Below, in pieces: positions 8,798-17,190 of a DNA stretch of 64,000 bases (the first letter of the stretch is position 1; the number at the start of each line of letters is the position of its first letter). The translations under genes and the position numbers were made by a program. The DNA comes from JAEUJZ01 sp964460115 (GTDB lineage Bacteria; Myxococcota_A; Polyangia; Palsa-1104; JAEUJZ01). The notes under the pieces are model-generated. The model saw only the letters and a list, made by a program, of their open reading frames with translations, did no database searches and had not been told where the DNA came from. The DNA is taken from NCBI GenBank assembly GCA_964460115.1, contig CAYWPR010000005.1:62001-126000 (forward strand), written 5' to 3'.

Positions 8798-9190
8798 CTA
8801 CCCTGCCGGACTTTTTTGTCCTCGGTGGCAGGTTGTGCAGGTGACATTGCCGTGGGTCGTATTTTTGTATTTTTGATTGAGCTCATCGGTCATGCGCATC
8901 ATTTCGCGCGCGATGGTCTTTTTGGGCGTGTCCGCTTCCATCGTCGGCTCTTTGTGGCAAAAATCGCAATCGACGCCAAGCGCCTTGGCTTGCGCCTTCA
9001 TGACGTTTTTCAGCACCGGCCTCTCGATGTTTTTGGGCAGAACCTGCAAATCTTTAAAGTGTTCTGCGGCTTGGGCGGTTGACAAGCTCGGCAAGATCGC
9101 CATGCTCAGCGCCACCCCTGCGGGTGTTAAAAATCCAATGAAAACGAATTGGCCAAGACGAGTGCCAAGAGTGCTGAAAATCCTCGACAT
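8798..9190 (-). CDS. Small c-type cytochrome, reaction-centre cytochrome c-like
   Basis: The 130-residue exported protein starts with a signal-like hydrophobic stretch ending near AQAAEHF. It then carries two haem attachment motifs, CDFCH and CTTCH, about 40 residues apart. The order 'FKDLQVLPKNI', GVDCDFCH, REMMRMTDELNQKY and VTCTTCHRGQ is that of the CytoC_RC group (photosynthetic reaction-centre cytochrome c subunit family). That group is widespread in non-photosynthetic bacteria as small dihaem carriers. Nothing photosynthetic is nearby. It would act in the periplasm. The gene is divergent from the phosphatase gene at 9257. Confidence 0.85.
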   Translation of the reverse strand: MSRIFSTLGTRLGQFVFIGFLTPAGVALSMAILPSLSTAQAAEHFKDLQVLPKNIERPVLKNVMKAQAKALGVDCDFCHKEPTMEADTPKKTIAREMMRMTDELNQKYKNTTHGNVTCTTCHRGQKSPAG

Positions 9191-9256
9191 AGAGCCTCCA
9201 CGTTGCTTTTTGGAATGCTAACACTGTCCTCCCGCGGGCCGGCGAGTTTTGCCAAA

Positions 9257-11206
9257 ATGTGGCCCATGTGGCGCCAAAGACGCCAGCTTCTCGTCAGGCA
9301 GGCCATTTTGGGGCTGGTCTGCTGTGTAACCCTTAGCCGGGCGTACGCCGCCGAACAAGTGCTACTAGGCCGCGGTGCCACGGCCAGCGAGGGAGCTCGC
9401 CAGCTTCTAGGCGCTAACTGGTTAGCGCCTGCGAGCAATCGGCAACCTCCACCGCCGCCGGACTGGATGCGGCCGAATTTCGACGATAGCACTTGGACTG
9501 CTTTGCCGGCGGTGACGTCTTCCAGGGCGTCGTCGTCGTCCCCGGGGGGACTGTGGGTGACGCCATCGGCCCCGACGGCGTCTTCGGGAAATTCCGCAAG
9601 CCTGGCGCCACCGCCTCCGGATGCCGGCCCGGCGCTGATCTGGCCCGATGAGATTCCTCCGGATGGGGGAACTTCGAGCGGGACGCGCCAGAACTTGGCC
9701 AAACCTATGGACGCTGGCGTGCGCGATGCCGGCGTGCGCGACGGTGGGATCGCGCTGCCGCCACCTTGCGCCGGTACGTTGTATGTGCGACGGCATTTTG
9801 CCGTTCCGGCGCTTTCTGCAGTGCAGTCACTGACCCTGCGCATTCGTTATTCCGACGGTTTCGCGGCTTATTTAAATGGGGTCGAAGTGGTGCGGCGCCG
9901 CTTGCCTGAAGCGGCACTCACCGAGCCAAGCACACTTGCTGCCGAACGCGGTACGGTCGAACCCGAAAGCCATAGCTTGCTCTTGCCGCCCGGATTGCTG
10001 CTGCCCGAAGCAAACCTTTTGGCCGTCGAGATACATCCGCGTGCGGCCGAACGCTGTCCGCGCGCCGAGCTGGAACTTATAGGCGGCGATGGCTTGCGCG
10101 TGGTGCGCGGCCCCTACATCGAGCGGCTTTTAGACGGAACCTTGGATCTGGCCGTACAAACCGAGCAGCCAACATATCTTGAAGTGACCTACGGCAAAGG
10201 AGAGGTTCGTCGGGCCCGCGATCGGCTTCTGGCCGATGACGCGGCCAGCGGACCTAAGACCATGCATCGAATGCGTATTAGTGGGCTGCGGCCGGGCGGC
10301 AGCTATCACTATCAAATCAGCTTGCGTGCAGCCAGCACCGGCGGGGCGCGCTTGCAGCTGCCAGTGGTGGCCTTTCACGCGCCGCCTTCCGCCTTGCGGC
10401 CCTTGCGTTTTGTCGTCTATGGCGATTCGCGCAGCGGCCATGCGATTCATGCGCAGGTGGTGCAGGCGATTTTGAACGAAGATCCGGATCTGGTGCTCAA
10501 CATTGGCGATATCGTCGAGCGCGGCACCGAAGACAGCGACTGGGATCGTTTTTTCGCAGTGGCCGGGCCGCTGCTCGAGCGCTTGCCCCTGTTTTTGGCG
10601 CCCGGCAATCACGAGTATGCTCGTCGCGGCCAAGGCCTGCAAAAACTTTTGCAACTGTGGAGCCGGCAATTTTCAGAGGCGGCCGAAGCGGGTGAGGCGG
10701 CGCGCCCCCGCAGCTACGGCAGCTTCGATATATCTGGGGTCCATTTTGTCGCGCTCGACAGCAACCAGTTGCGCACCGGCGAGCAGTTGCGTTGGCTGAG
10801 CGCGGATCTGGAAAGGGCGCATGCGCGCCGCCCGCGTGCCATTGTTGCGTTTATGCACGATGGTCCCTATTCGATGGGCTGGCACGGCGATAACTCGACG
10901 CTGATTCGCGACTATGTACCTGTCCTTGAGCGCTTTCGCGTCAGCATCATTTTTTCAGGCCACGATCACGACTACGAACGCGGTCGGCGCGGTCGGCTGG
11001 ACTATATCGTCACCGGCGGCGGTGGCGCAGAGCTGCGACCGCTAAAATGCGGAATTCCGGGCAAACGCCGCTGCAAACATCCGCCGCTGGCTTTTTACAA
11101 TGAGCACAATTACGTCTTCGTAGAAGTTTTGCCCGGTGGCCTACGCATCTGCGCCAAGCGACCCGATGGCAGCCCCTTAGAACCTTGCCAGTTACTTCGC
11201 CGCTGA
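9257..11206 (+). CDS. Secreted purple-acid-phosphatase-like metallophosphoesterase
   Basis: I start the gene at 9257, just before the basic-hydrophobic signal peptide that ends near RAYAAE; an earlier TTG at 9149 would run into the divergent cytochrome gene. The order is signal peptide; jelly-roll-like domain (WMRPNFDDSTW, YSDGFAAYLNGVEVV) interrupted by a Pro/Ser linker and a short D-A-G-V-R repeat; fibronectin III-like domain; and calcineurin-type phosphoesterase from about residue 380. Metal motifs are YGDSRSG, NIGDIVERG, PGNHEYA and SGHDHDYER. The fold matches purple acid phosphatases; the substrate is unknown. The 3' end overlaps the opposite gene by 15 bp. Confidence 0.85.
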   Translation: MWPMWRQRRQLLVRQAILGLVCCVTLSRAYAAEQVLLGRGATASEGARQLLGANWLAPASNRQPPPPPDWMRPNFDDSTWTALPAVTSSRASSSSPGGLWVTPSAPTASSGNSASLAPPPPDAGPALIWPDEIPPDGGTSSGTRQNLAKPMDAGVRDAGVRDGGIALPPPCAGTLYVRRHFAVPALSAVQSLTLRIRYSDGFAAYLNGVEVVRRRLPEAALTEPSTLAAERGTVEPESHSLLLPPGLLLPEANLLAVEIHPRAAERCPRAELELIGGDGLRVVRGPYIERLLDGTLDLAVQTEQPTYLEVTYGKGEVRRARDRLLADDAASGPKTMHRMRISGLRPGGSYHYQISLRAASTGGARLQLPVVAFHAPPSALRPLRFVVYGDSRSGHAIHAQVVQAILNEDPDLVLNIGDIVERGTEDSDWDRFFAVAGPLLERLPLFLAPGNHEYARRGQGLQKLLQLWSRQFSEAAEAGEAARPRSYGSFDISGVHFVALDSNQLRTGEQLRWLSADLERAHARRPRAIVAFMHDGPYSMGWHGDNSTLIRDYVPVLERFRVSIIFSGHDHDYERGRRGRLDYIVTGGGGAELRPLKCGIPGKRRCKHPPLAFYNEHNYVFVEVLPGGLRICAKRPDGSPLEPCQLLRR

Positions 11207-12904
11207 CAATGCCGCTTTCGCGATGGATACGACGGGGATAAGGGCTTTACGGGCCCAGGTACGCAATTGCGGACTATCGGAGAGGACCGTAGCCAGCCCG
11301 GGACTTAGCGCGTAGTAGCTGGCCACTGCGGCTTGTCCTAGTGGCGTTTTTAGAAGTCGCTCGTCACGAAAGCGGCGCAAAGTATGCACTTCGCCGGACA
11401 TTTCCGAGCCCCAGGCCGCCGTGGCAATAAAGCAGCCGGACAGCGTTGTGAACTGCGCTGCGGTGGTTTGGCCTGTACCGGTAACGATGCTGCCGAGCTG
11501 GCCGCAGCAGTTCGACGGTCGCACGGCGACATAGTACTTGGTTTTGGGCATAAGCCCGGTAATGACCGTAGAGGCACTGGTTCCAGGAATGCCAATAGGA
11601 ATGGACCTGGCTGAATAAGCTTGATCAAAGTCGGCATCGGTAATTGGCATGTCCGGACGATAGCGGACTTCATAAATACCCAGGGCGGGGGGAGAGGGAA
11701 CGCTAAAGCGGACGGTCATCGTGGCGTCCGTGGTATCGCTCAGATCCAAAGCAGTTGGCGTCGGCGGAATCGCATCATTTTCGCAGGGGCCGGTTTTGAC
11801 GTGTACACGCCAAGAACCGTCGGCATCGCTATTTATTTTCAGACGGTCGGCGCCCGAGCCGCCGGTTTGGCTGATGCTGCCGTCAGGCGAGGTCACGGTG
11901 CCGCTGGTGCCGCGCCAGTCGCCATAGCCGGCGTAGTCGCTGACTGTGGCGACATGGGTATTTTGATCAATGGTAAATGGAACTTTGTAGACGACAGATG
12001 GCTGCCCGATAAAGTCCTTGCCAAGCTTGGCCCACTCGGCGTGCGGCTCGGGCACGCCTTTGCCGGTCGTCCAGGACGCGTTGAAGTCGGCTTCACGGCT
12101 GACTTCGACCCACAGCACAAAATCGCCGGCGGGATATTCGGGCTTGGTACACCAGCGGATGGGGTTTATGGGCTGACCGCTTACCGGGGTTGCTCCGGAA
12201 ATCGCCGCAACGTCGTTGTCACGGGCGAAGCGGCGGGCATCGGCGTGATCATTCTGACCAAACATCGTCAGATCGGCCCGGGGCGGGTAGGGCGAGGTCA
12301 ATCCCGGCGCATACCAGCCCTTGCTGCCAAAAAACGCCGAGGCGCAGCTGACGACATCGACGCCGTTCTGATTGACGGTACGCGAGCCTGAAGGCGAGCA
12401 GAAATAGGGCTCGTTGGAAGACACCGGCCCATGATAAGCAACCGTGGTGTCGTCGTCGGAAGGCGAGCCGTTAAAATCATTAGAACACGAGGTGTCGCGC
12501 GGATTGTCGGGGTTGTAGCGGGTCGAGCAGGCACCGCCCATGACGACGTAGCCGTACTGCTTGCCGCGGCGATGCGCCCAGATCGGCAGCGCCATGGGCC
12601 GTCGACCATAAGGCCAGCGAAAATCGCTGTAAAGCAGCGCCTGACCGGGACGGTTGCCGATGCCTAAAAGGCCCACAGAGCGGGTTACAAAAAGATCGGC
12701 AACAAAAGTCCCGTCTGGCTGTTCCAGCCAAACGGCGATCTGCGGCGCCAGGGCTTCGCGACCATTGCCGGCTGCAGTGCCTTGCGGCGTAAAAACTACC
12801 TCGACGACGCGAGTATTGGAATTGCTCGAAACCGCCGGCGCCGCGAGAAGCACCGAGGCGAAAATGCCACTGGAAAGTAAAAGCTGGCCAATCGTCCGCT
12901 GCAT
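11192..12904 (-). CDS. Secreted fibronectin III protein with CFI-box C-terminal signal
   Basis: The 570-residue exported protein has an N-terminal signal ending around APAVSS, a long beta-rich region with no family I can name, and a fibronectin III domain (TPTALDLSDTTDATMTVRF to TKYYVAVRPSNCCGQ). The end matches the CFI-box-CTERM type: CFIATAAWGS, then HTLRRFRDERLLKTPLG and a hydrophobic, basic tail. That C-terminal module is known from deltaproteobacterial surface proteins and is thought to be a sorting or anchoring signal. The central region has repeated Cys and DNDVAAISGAT-type turns. It is last in the 14580-11192 gene set, 18 bp after the TPR lipoprotein. Confidence 0.75.
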   Translation of the reverse strand: MQRTIGQLLLSSGIFASVLLAAPAVSSNSNTRVVEVVFTPQGTAAGNGREALAPQIAVWLEQPDGTFVADLFVTRSVGLLGIGNRPGQALLYSDFRWPYGRRPMALPIWAHRRGKQYGYVVMGGACSTRYNPDNPRDTSCSNDFNGSPSDDDTTVAYHGPVSSNEPYFCSPSGSRTVNQNGVDVVSCASAFFGSKGWYAPGLTSPYPPRADLTMFGQNDHADARRFARDNDVAAISGATPVSGQPINPIRWCTKPEYPAGDFVLWVEVSREADFNASWTTGKGVPEPHAEWAKLGKDFIGQPSVVYKVPFTIDQNTHVATVSDYAGYGDWRGTSGTVTSPDGSISQTGGSGADRLKINSDADGSWRVHVKTGPCENDAIPPTPTALDLSDTTDATMTVRFSVPSPPALGIYEVRYRPDMPITDADFDQAYSARSIPIGIPGTSASTVITGLMPKTKYYVAVRPSNCCGQLGSIVTGTGQTTAAQFTTLSGCFIATAAWGSEMSGEVHTLRRFRDERLLKTPLGQAAVASYYALSPGLATVLSDSPQLRTWARKALIPVVSIAKAALSAAK

Positions 12905-12922
12905 CTTTTCAGTGTGCCATAC

Positions 12923-13723
12923 TCACGACTGCTTGGCCCGTAGCTTGCGTTCGACGCGACTGTGCTGCTCTTTCCAGGTTTCGCGCTTTTGCGCCCAGCG
13001 GCTGTCGGCTAGAAGCTGGCGCGCTTTGGTCAAGGCGGCGTCGGCTTCTTGGTAGCGCTCATCGACGATATAAGCTTCGGCCAAATAGATGTGATTGAGG
13101 GGAAAGCTGTCATCGCTGGCCACGGCGCGTTTCAGAAATTGTACCGCTTTTTCAGGATCTCCGACGGAAACAGGCTCTTTGGGAGCGCGCGCGAAGAGTG
13201 CGCCAAGCGTCCGCAATGGCCCGCCGTGATCAAATTTTTCGTCGAGGCGTATGGCTGTTTCACATTCAGCAACCATCTGACCGATAAGCTGTTTGGTCTC
13301 GCCTTTTTGTAGCAAGGCCGAAAATCCTATAAGCTGGGCCAGATAGTAGTGGCCTTCGACGCGATTGGTATCTATCTCGACCGCCCGTTTGGCGGCGTTT
13401 AGGCCCGGCGGCACAGTGCTATTGCGCTGTTCGCCCTCGGGTTCACTCAGTTCGGCATAGGCGCGGGCCAGCCGCCAGACCGCATCGTAGCTGGCTTTGC
13501 TTTTGGCGTAGTCGTTTTGCTCCAGCGCCCGTTCTAGCGCCGTCGCCGCATTGCGCGGAGCGCCGAGTTCTTCTTGCTCGTCAGCCACGCGGATAAGCGA
13601 TGCGGGATCGGCGGGCAAGCTGGCGGCATGAAATGCCGGGGCCGTATTTTTGACCTCTGCCGCTGGCGGGCAGCCGCAGAGCAGCGCGGCACCAAGTCCT
13701 AGAAAAACAATGTGCGTTTTCAT
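12923..13723 (-). CDS. TPR lipoprotein resembling TRAP-transporter TatT component
   Basis: The 266-residue protein has a lipobox (ALLCGC, Cys at ~18) and then TPR-like helices. The stretch GGPLRTLGALFARAP with VSVGDPEKAVQFLKRAV and HIYLAEAYIVDERYQEADAAL resembles TatT, the periplasmic trimeric T-component associated with TRAP transporters. AAAGGAGG lies six bases before the ATG. The start overlaps the stop of the upstream binding-protein gene, so the two are coupled. TatT family membership is inference from pattern; a generic TPR lipoprotein is the alternative. Confidence 0.7.
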   Translation of the reverse strand: MKTHIVFLGLGAALLCGCPPAAEVKNTAPAFHAASLPADPASLIRVADEQEELGAPRNAATALERALEQNDYAKSKASYDAVWRLARAYAELSEPEGEQRNSTVPPGLNAAKRAVEIDTNRVEGHYYLAQLIGFSALLQKGETKQLIGQMVAECETAIRLDEKFDHGGPLRTLGALFARAPKEPVSVGDPEKAVQFLKRAVASDDSFPLNHIYLAEAYIVDERYQEADAALTKARQLLADSRWAQKRETWKEQHSRVERKLRAKQS

Positions 13724-14580
13724 CGGCTGCCTCCTTTGGGCGCGTCATAGCGTTTTTCGGTGGCGTTCAGAAGCGCGGTATTTAGCGGAACAAAATTTTG
13801 TATATGCATTTCTTTGCAAATGCCGCTGCCCGGAGGGGTGGCGCACATCTTTGGCAGGGCATTGGTCAATGCGGTTTTGTCGCTTGCCTCGACGTTGTTG
13901 GCAAATACCACGACCAGCGCCGGAGGCAGCGTGGCTGCGGTATGCACGATGCGCAGGGCGTCGCCTCCTTCCATCTTTTTGGCGGCGGCAAGCTGATCAT
14001 CATCGACGATGGCGGCATCGGCCTCATCGCGCAACACGGCGCGCACCGCCTTCATGACATTTCCCACTTGTTTGAGGGCAAAAAATGTCTCGGGGGCTTC
14101 TTTGCTTTCCAGCACCACCTGGCTAAGGTAGCGCGGCGATTCGGCCAAATGGGTCCACAACCGCTTGCCTTTGAGGTCAAAAAGCGACTTATAAGCCGGC
14201 GACTTTACAATGACGTGCAAGCGCAGCGAATTCAGCTCGACGCTATCCACCGCGCCGATGGCTTTCAGTTTTTGCGCGGTCCGCAGTTCGAAGTAAAGCC
14301 AAGGATCGAGCACGCCAAAGCCCGGCTTGGCGGTGTTGATGTAGTTTAGGGCTTCGGCTCTGCTGGGCACAAAGCGACCTTTGAGCGGGGGCGAATTCTT
14401 GGCAAAGCCGGCCAGCTCGGTCAATTGGGCGGCGAAACGGTCGATATAGGGTTGTGCCGTCTCGGCATCGCCGCCTAGCCGAGTGGCATAGACCGCAAAA
14501 TCGCGACCACCGGCATAGAGCAACGACGGAAATAGGGTCAGCACGGCCATTCCCGTGCGCAAAGCTTGCCGAATCATCAT
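13720..14580 (-). CDS. PhnD-like periplasmic binding protein
   Basis: The ATG at 14580 is chosen because GGAG lies nine bases upstream; a TTG further out is unlikely. A signal peptide ends near LLYAGG. The rest is a type-2 periplasmic binding fold of the PhnD/transferrin group: ALNYINTAKPGFGVLDPW, LKAIGAVDS, LFDLKGKRLWT, AVRAVLRDEADAAIVDDDQL. No oxyanion-binding signature is clear, so the ligand is unknown. There is no ABC ATPase or permease beside it. Instead it is followed by a TatT-like lipoprotein and a CFI-box surface protein, which suggests a sensing or surface role rather than classical import. Confidence 0.75.
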   Translation of the reverse strand: MMIRQALRTGMAVLTLFPSLLYAGGRDFAVYATRLGGDAETAQPYIDRFAAQLTELAGFAKNSPPLKGRFVPSRAEALNYINTAKPGFGVLDPWLYFELRTAQKLKAIGAVDSVELNSLRLHVIVKSPAYKSLFDLKGKRLWTHLAESPRYLSQVVLESKEAPETFFALKQVGNVMKAVRAVLRDEADAAIVDDDQLAAAKKMEGGDALRIVHTAATLPPALVVVFANNVEASDKTALTNALPKMCATPPGSGICKEMHIQNFVPLNTALLNATEKRYDAPKGGSR

Positions 14581-14706
14581 GGCCGAATTCTCCAAACCGC
14601 ATCTTATGCTGTCAACTCTGACGAAGCTTTCAGATGCAAATTCAGTCTGATTCGATGTCGCAGCCCTGCAAGATTTATGTCCGTGTAAAATACAAATAGA
14701 GGTTTT

Positions 14707-15768
14707 ATGGCCGATCCGCTCGAGGGGAATGGCATTGCCACAGAATCGGCGTCAGGCGAGGTCGCAAGAAATCAGGCAGCCGTCGGCATGCCTGCCGAAC
14801 CATCTGCCGAGCCATCTATCGAATCGCCTGCCTTGCCGCCGCGTAGCCACCAAGCGACTTATTTGCTGTTTGGATTGCTGCTGTGTGCGGCAATTTTTCG
14901 CATCGGCTACAGCTACCTAGTGAACCACGGGCTGGGACAGGGCGGAGCAATGTTTATTGGCTTGCCCGTTCTTTTGGGCACGGCCGTGGCCTTTGCGACC
15001 TATCCTCGTTCGCCGCTCGGCATGGTGCTGAAGGTGACGGCGATGGTCTTGTGCATTTTAGCGCCGCTTTTGGAAGAGGGAGCCATTTGTATCGTCATCG
15101 CGGCACCCCTCATCTTTGGAACGATAGGGCTTGTGGCGCTGGTGCTACGATTTTTGAATCCGCGTCTAGGTCGCGGCAAAGTGACTTGCTGTGCTGCGCT
15201 TTTGGGCCTGGCGCCGATTTTATGGGAGCCGGCCGAGAAACCTGCCGGCTGGGAAGAAATGCGCCCCATCGATGAGGTCAGCGATAGCATTGAGGTGGAC
15301 GCCGCGCCGCTTTCGGTTTGGCAGGCGCTGCAAACAAGTCCTACGAACTTGCGGGCGGCGCCGCTGCCGACTTTTTTGCGGCTGCGTGGAAGCGCGGGAA
15401 CGCGCCTGGTGTTTGGCCACGGGCTGGCGCTTGGCGACACGCGCGACATTTTATTTGATGCCGACCATTTCGTAGGCCAAGTGGTGCATAGCCAGCCAGG
15501 GCATGAGGTGGTCTTCGCGGTGCGCGAAACCGCCGCGGCGCCGGGCGAGCGCATCGGCTTGTGGCTGCGTTTTGTACAGGTGCGCTTGGTGCTGACCGCG
15601 CTTTCACCGGGGCGCACGCGCGTCACCCAAATCACGCGCTACAGACGGCTTTTAGACCCGGCCTTTTATTTTGCGCCCATCGAGCGGGCCGGAGTTCACG
15701 CCATGCACCGCTATACCCTGGCGCTGCTCTTGTTCGACTTGCCGACTTCTGCTGCACTGCATGGCTGA
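14707..15768 (+). CDS. Membrane protein with C-terminal SRPBCC-like domain
   Basis: This 353-residue protein has an acidic cytosolic N-terminus (~50 residues), four or so membrane helices to about residue 160, and then a soluble domain. That domain starts EVSDSIEVDAAPLSVWQAL and ends RVTQITRYRRLLDP, which is the layout of START/SRPBCC (polyketide-cyclase-like) lipid-binding domains. TAGAGG precedes the ATG. Its stop overlaps the start of the methyltransferase fusion gene, so the pair is coupled. A role in handling a hydrophobic small molecule or lipid at the membrane is a guess from the domain. Confidence 0.65.
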   Translation: MADPLEGNGIATESASGEVARNQAAVGMPAEPSAEPSIESPALPPRSHQATYLLFGLLLCAAIFRIGYSYLVNHGLGQGGAMFIGLPVLLGTAVAFATYPRSPLGMVLKVTAMVLCILAPLLEEGAICIVIAAPLIFGTIGLVALVLRFLNPRLGRGKVTCCAALLGLAPILWEPAEKPAGWEEMRPIDEVSDSIEVDAAPLSVWQALQTSPTNLRAAPLPTFLRLRGSAGTRLVFGHGLALGDTRDILFDADHFVGQVVHSQPGHEVVFAVRETAAAPGERIGLWLRFVQVRLVLTALSPGRTRVTQITRYRRLLDPAFYFAPIERAGVHAMHRYTLALLLFDLPTSAALHG

Positions 15769-17182
15769 TTGGACGCTGCCGGCCGATGCGGTGCCGCTGT
15801 TTCGGCTGATCTATCTACTGGGCTGTTTTGCCGCCACTTGGCTGGGCGTGCACTTTTTGCAACCGTCGCAAGCGGCGCGTAAAGCAGCGGTGGTGGCCGG
15901 CGGCGTACAGCTATGCCTGGGGATCATTTTAGATAGCTGCGGAGTGCGATACGGCCTGTGGCGCTATCAAGTACAAGCGGGCCTGGTGTTGGAGGTGCCG
16001 CTCGATATGCACCTTGCCTGGGCTTTGCTCTGTGGCGTGCTGTACGCGGTGGGGTCGCCGCGACCAAAGCGCGCGGCTTTGGGCTACGGAATTTTGTGGT
16101 GGCTTGCGACTGTGACGGTGGACTTTATGGGCGCCTCAAGAATTATGGCGCTGCTGTGGCACAAGCCCGGACTTGGCTGGTTCGTCGCGGATGCGGCAAT
16201 CGTCGGGGGGCTTTTGCTCTTGACGCTGTGGATATACCGCAGCGTGCTTGCTGCCAATCAGGCGCTCGCGGCCGTTTCCAAGCACAAGCCCAAAAGTCAT
16301 ATAGAGGCGCAGCGCGGCGGGGCCGGCCTGCGCGCCGGGCTATACCTAGTCACTTTTGGTTCGATCGTCTTTTTATATGTGCCGCAGCAGATTTTGCAGT
16401 GGAGCGGTCGCAGCTTGTGGCCGCTGCCGACCTTTTCGCTTGTGGCCCGCGGCGGATGGTTGGCGCTTATCGGCCTGCCGCTTTTGTGGGCGGTGTGGGC
16501 GGTGCTGGAGTTTCGAGCCGCGGCGGGCACTCCGTTGCCCTACGATCCGCCGCAGCGTTTGGTGACGAGCGGTCCCTATGCTTTTGTACGTAATCCCATG
16601 CAGCTTGGCGTAGTGCTGGGAATCGCCGGACTGGCTGGATACTACCGTTCCTGGTTGCTGCTGCTTTACGCCCTGGATCTGGCGCTTTTGTCCGAAGTGC
16701 TTTTTGAGCGTTATGAAACGCCCGAGCTTTTCGCGCGCTTTGGCGCCGACTATGTCCATTACCGCCAACATGTAAGGCGCTGGTTGCCGCACATATTGCC
16801 CTATGCGCCGCCGCAGCCGCCGCTTTTGACGATTGCGTATGATGCGCACTGCGCGGGCTGCGTGTCGCTAGTCGCTTGGCTCAAGACTTTGGCGCTTGTG
16901 CCGCTACAGTTTGAGCCGTTGCCGACCTCTGCAACCGCCGTGCGCTTGCTAGTACATGCACCGGAGCAAAAAGAAGTTGTGGCGAAGTACGAAGGCTTTG
17001 CCGCCTGTTTGCAGATTTTGCGGCGCTGTCCGCTGTATCTGGCCTGGGTTCTTCCGGTTTGCGAGCTTTGGCCTTTGCGTTCGCTTTTTCACTTGGCCTA
17101 TCGAGCGATTGCCGAAACTCGCGTGCGCAATTCCTGTGCCGTAGGCCGCGATTTTGACCCTGCAAAAAGTAAACCCATGTAA
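15761..17182 (+). CDS. Membrane fusion protein: ICMT-like methyltransferase plus DCC thioredoxin-like domain
   Basis: I use the ATG that overlaps the previous stop; upstream codons lie inside the previous gene. Three parts are visible. Residues ~1-170 form a multi-helix membrane domain (YGLWRYQ, LEVPLDMHLAWALLCGVLY) resembling carotenoid-pathway membrane proteins. Residues ~190-350 form an isoprenylcysteine/phospholipid methyltransferase-like module with RLVTSGPYAFVRNPMQLG and a terminal ERYETPELFARFGADY. Residues ~355-470 form a DCC-type domain with YDAHCAGC (CxxC-like pair). The first assignment is weak, the other two are good. The combination suggests methylation or redox work on a membrane thiol or isoprenoid. 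Confidence 0.7.
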   Translation: MADWTLPADAVPLFRLIYLLGCFAATWLGVHFLQPSQAARKAAVVAGGVQLCLGIILDSCGVRYGLWRYQVQAGLVLEVPLDMHLAWALLCGVLYAVGSPRPKRAALGYGILWWLATVTVDFMGASRIMALLWHKPGLGWFVADAAIVGGLLLLTLWIYRSVLAANQALAAVSKHKPKSHIEAQRGGAGLRAGLYLVTFGSIVFLYVPQQILQWSGRSLWPLPTFSLVARGGWLALIGLPLLWAVWAVLEFRAAAGTPLPYDPPQRLVTSGPYAFVRNPMQLGVVLGIAGLAGYYRSWLLLLYALDLALLSEVLFERYETPELFARFGADYVHYRQHVRRWLPHILPYAPPQPPLLTIAYDAHCAGCVSLVAWLKTLALVPLQFEPLPTSATAVRLLVHAPEQKEVVAKYEGFAACLQILRRCPLYLAWVLPVCELWPLRSLFHLAYRAIAETRVRNSCAVGRDFDPAKSKPM

Positions 17183-17190
17183 AGGATCGC

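Noticed and set aside
9149..9256. Upstream extension of the metallophosphoesterase to a TTG at 9149
   Set aside because: It would overlap the 5' end of the divergent cytochrome gene, and the signal peptide begins at 9257-9266.
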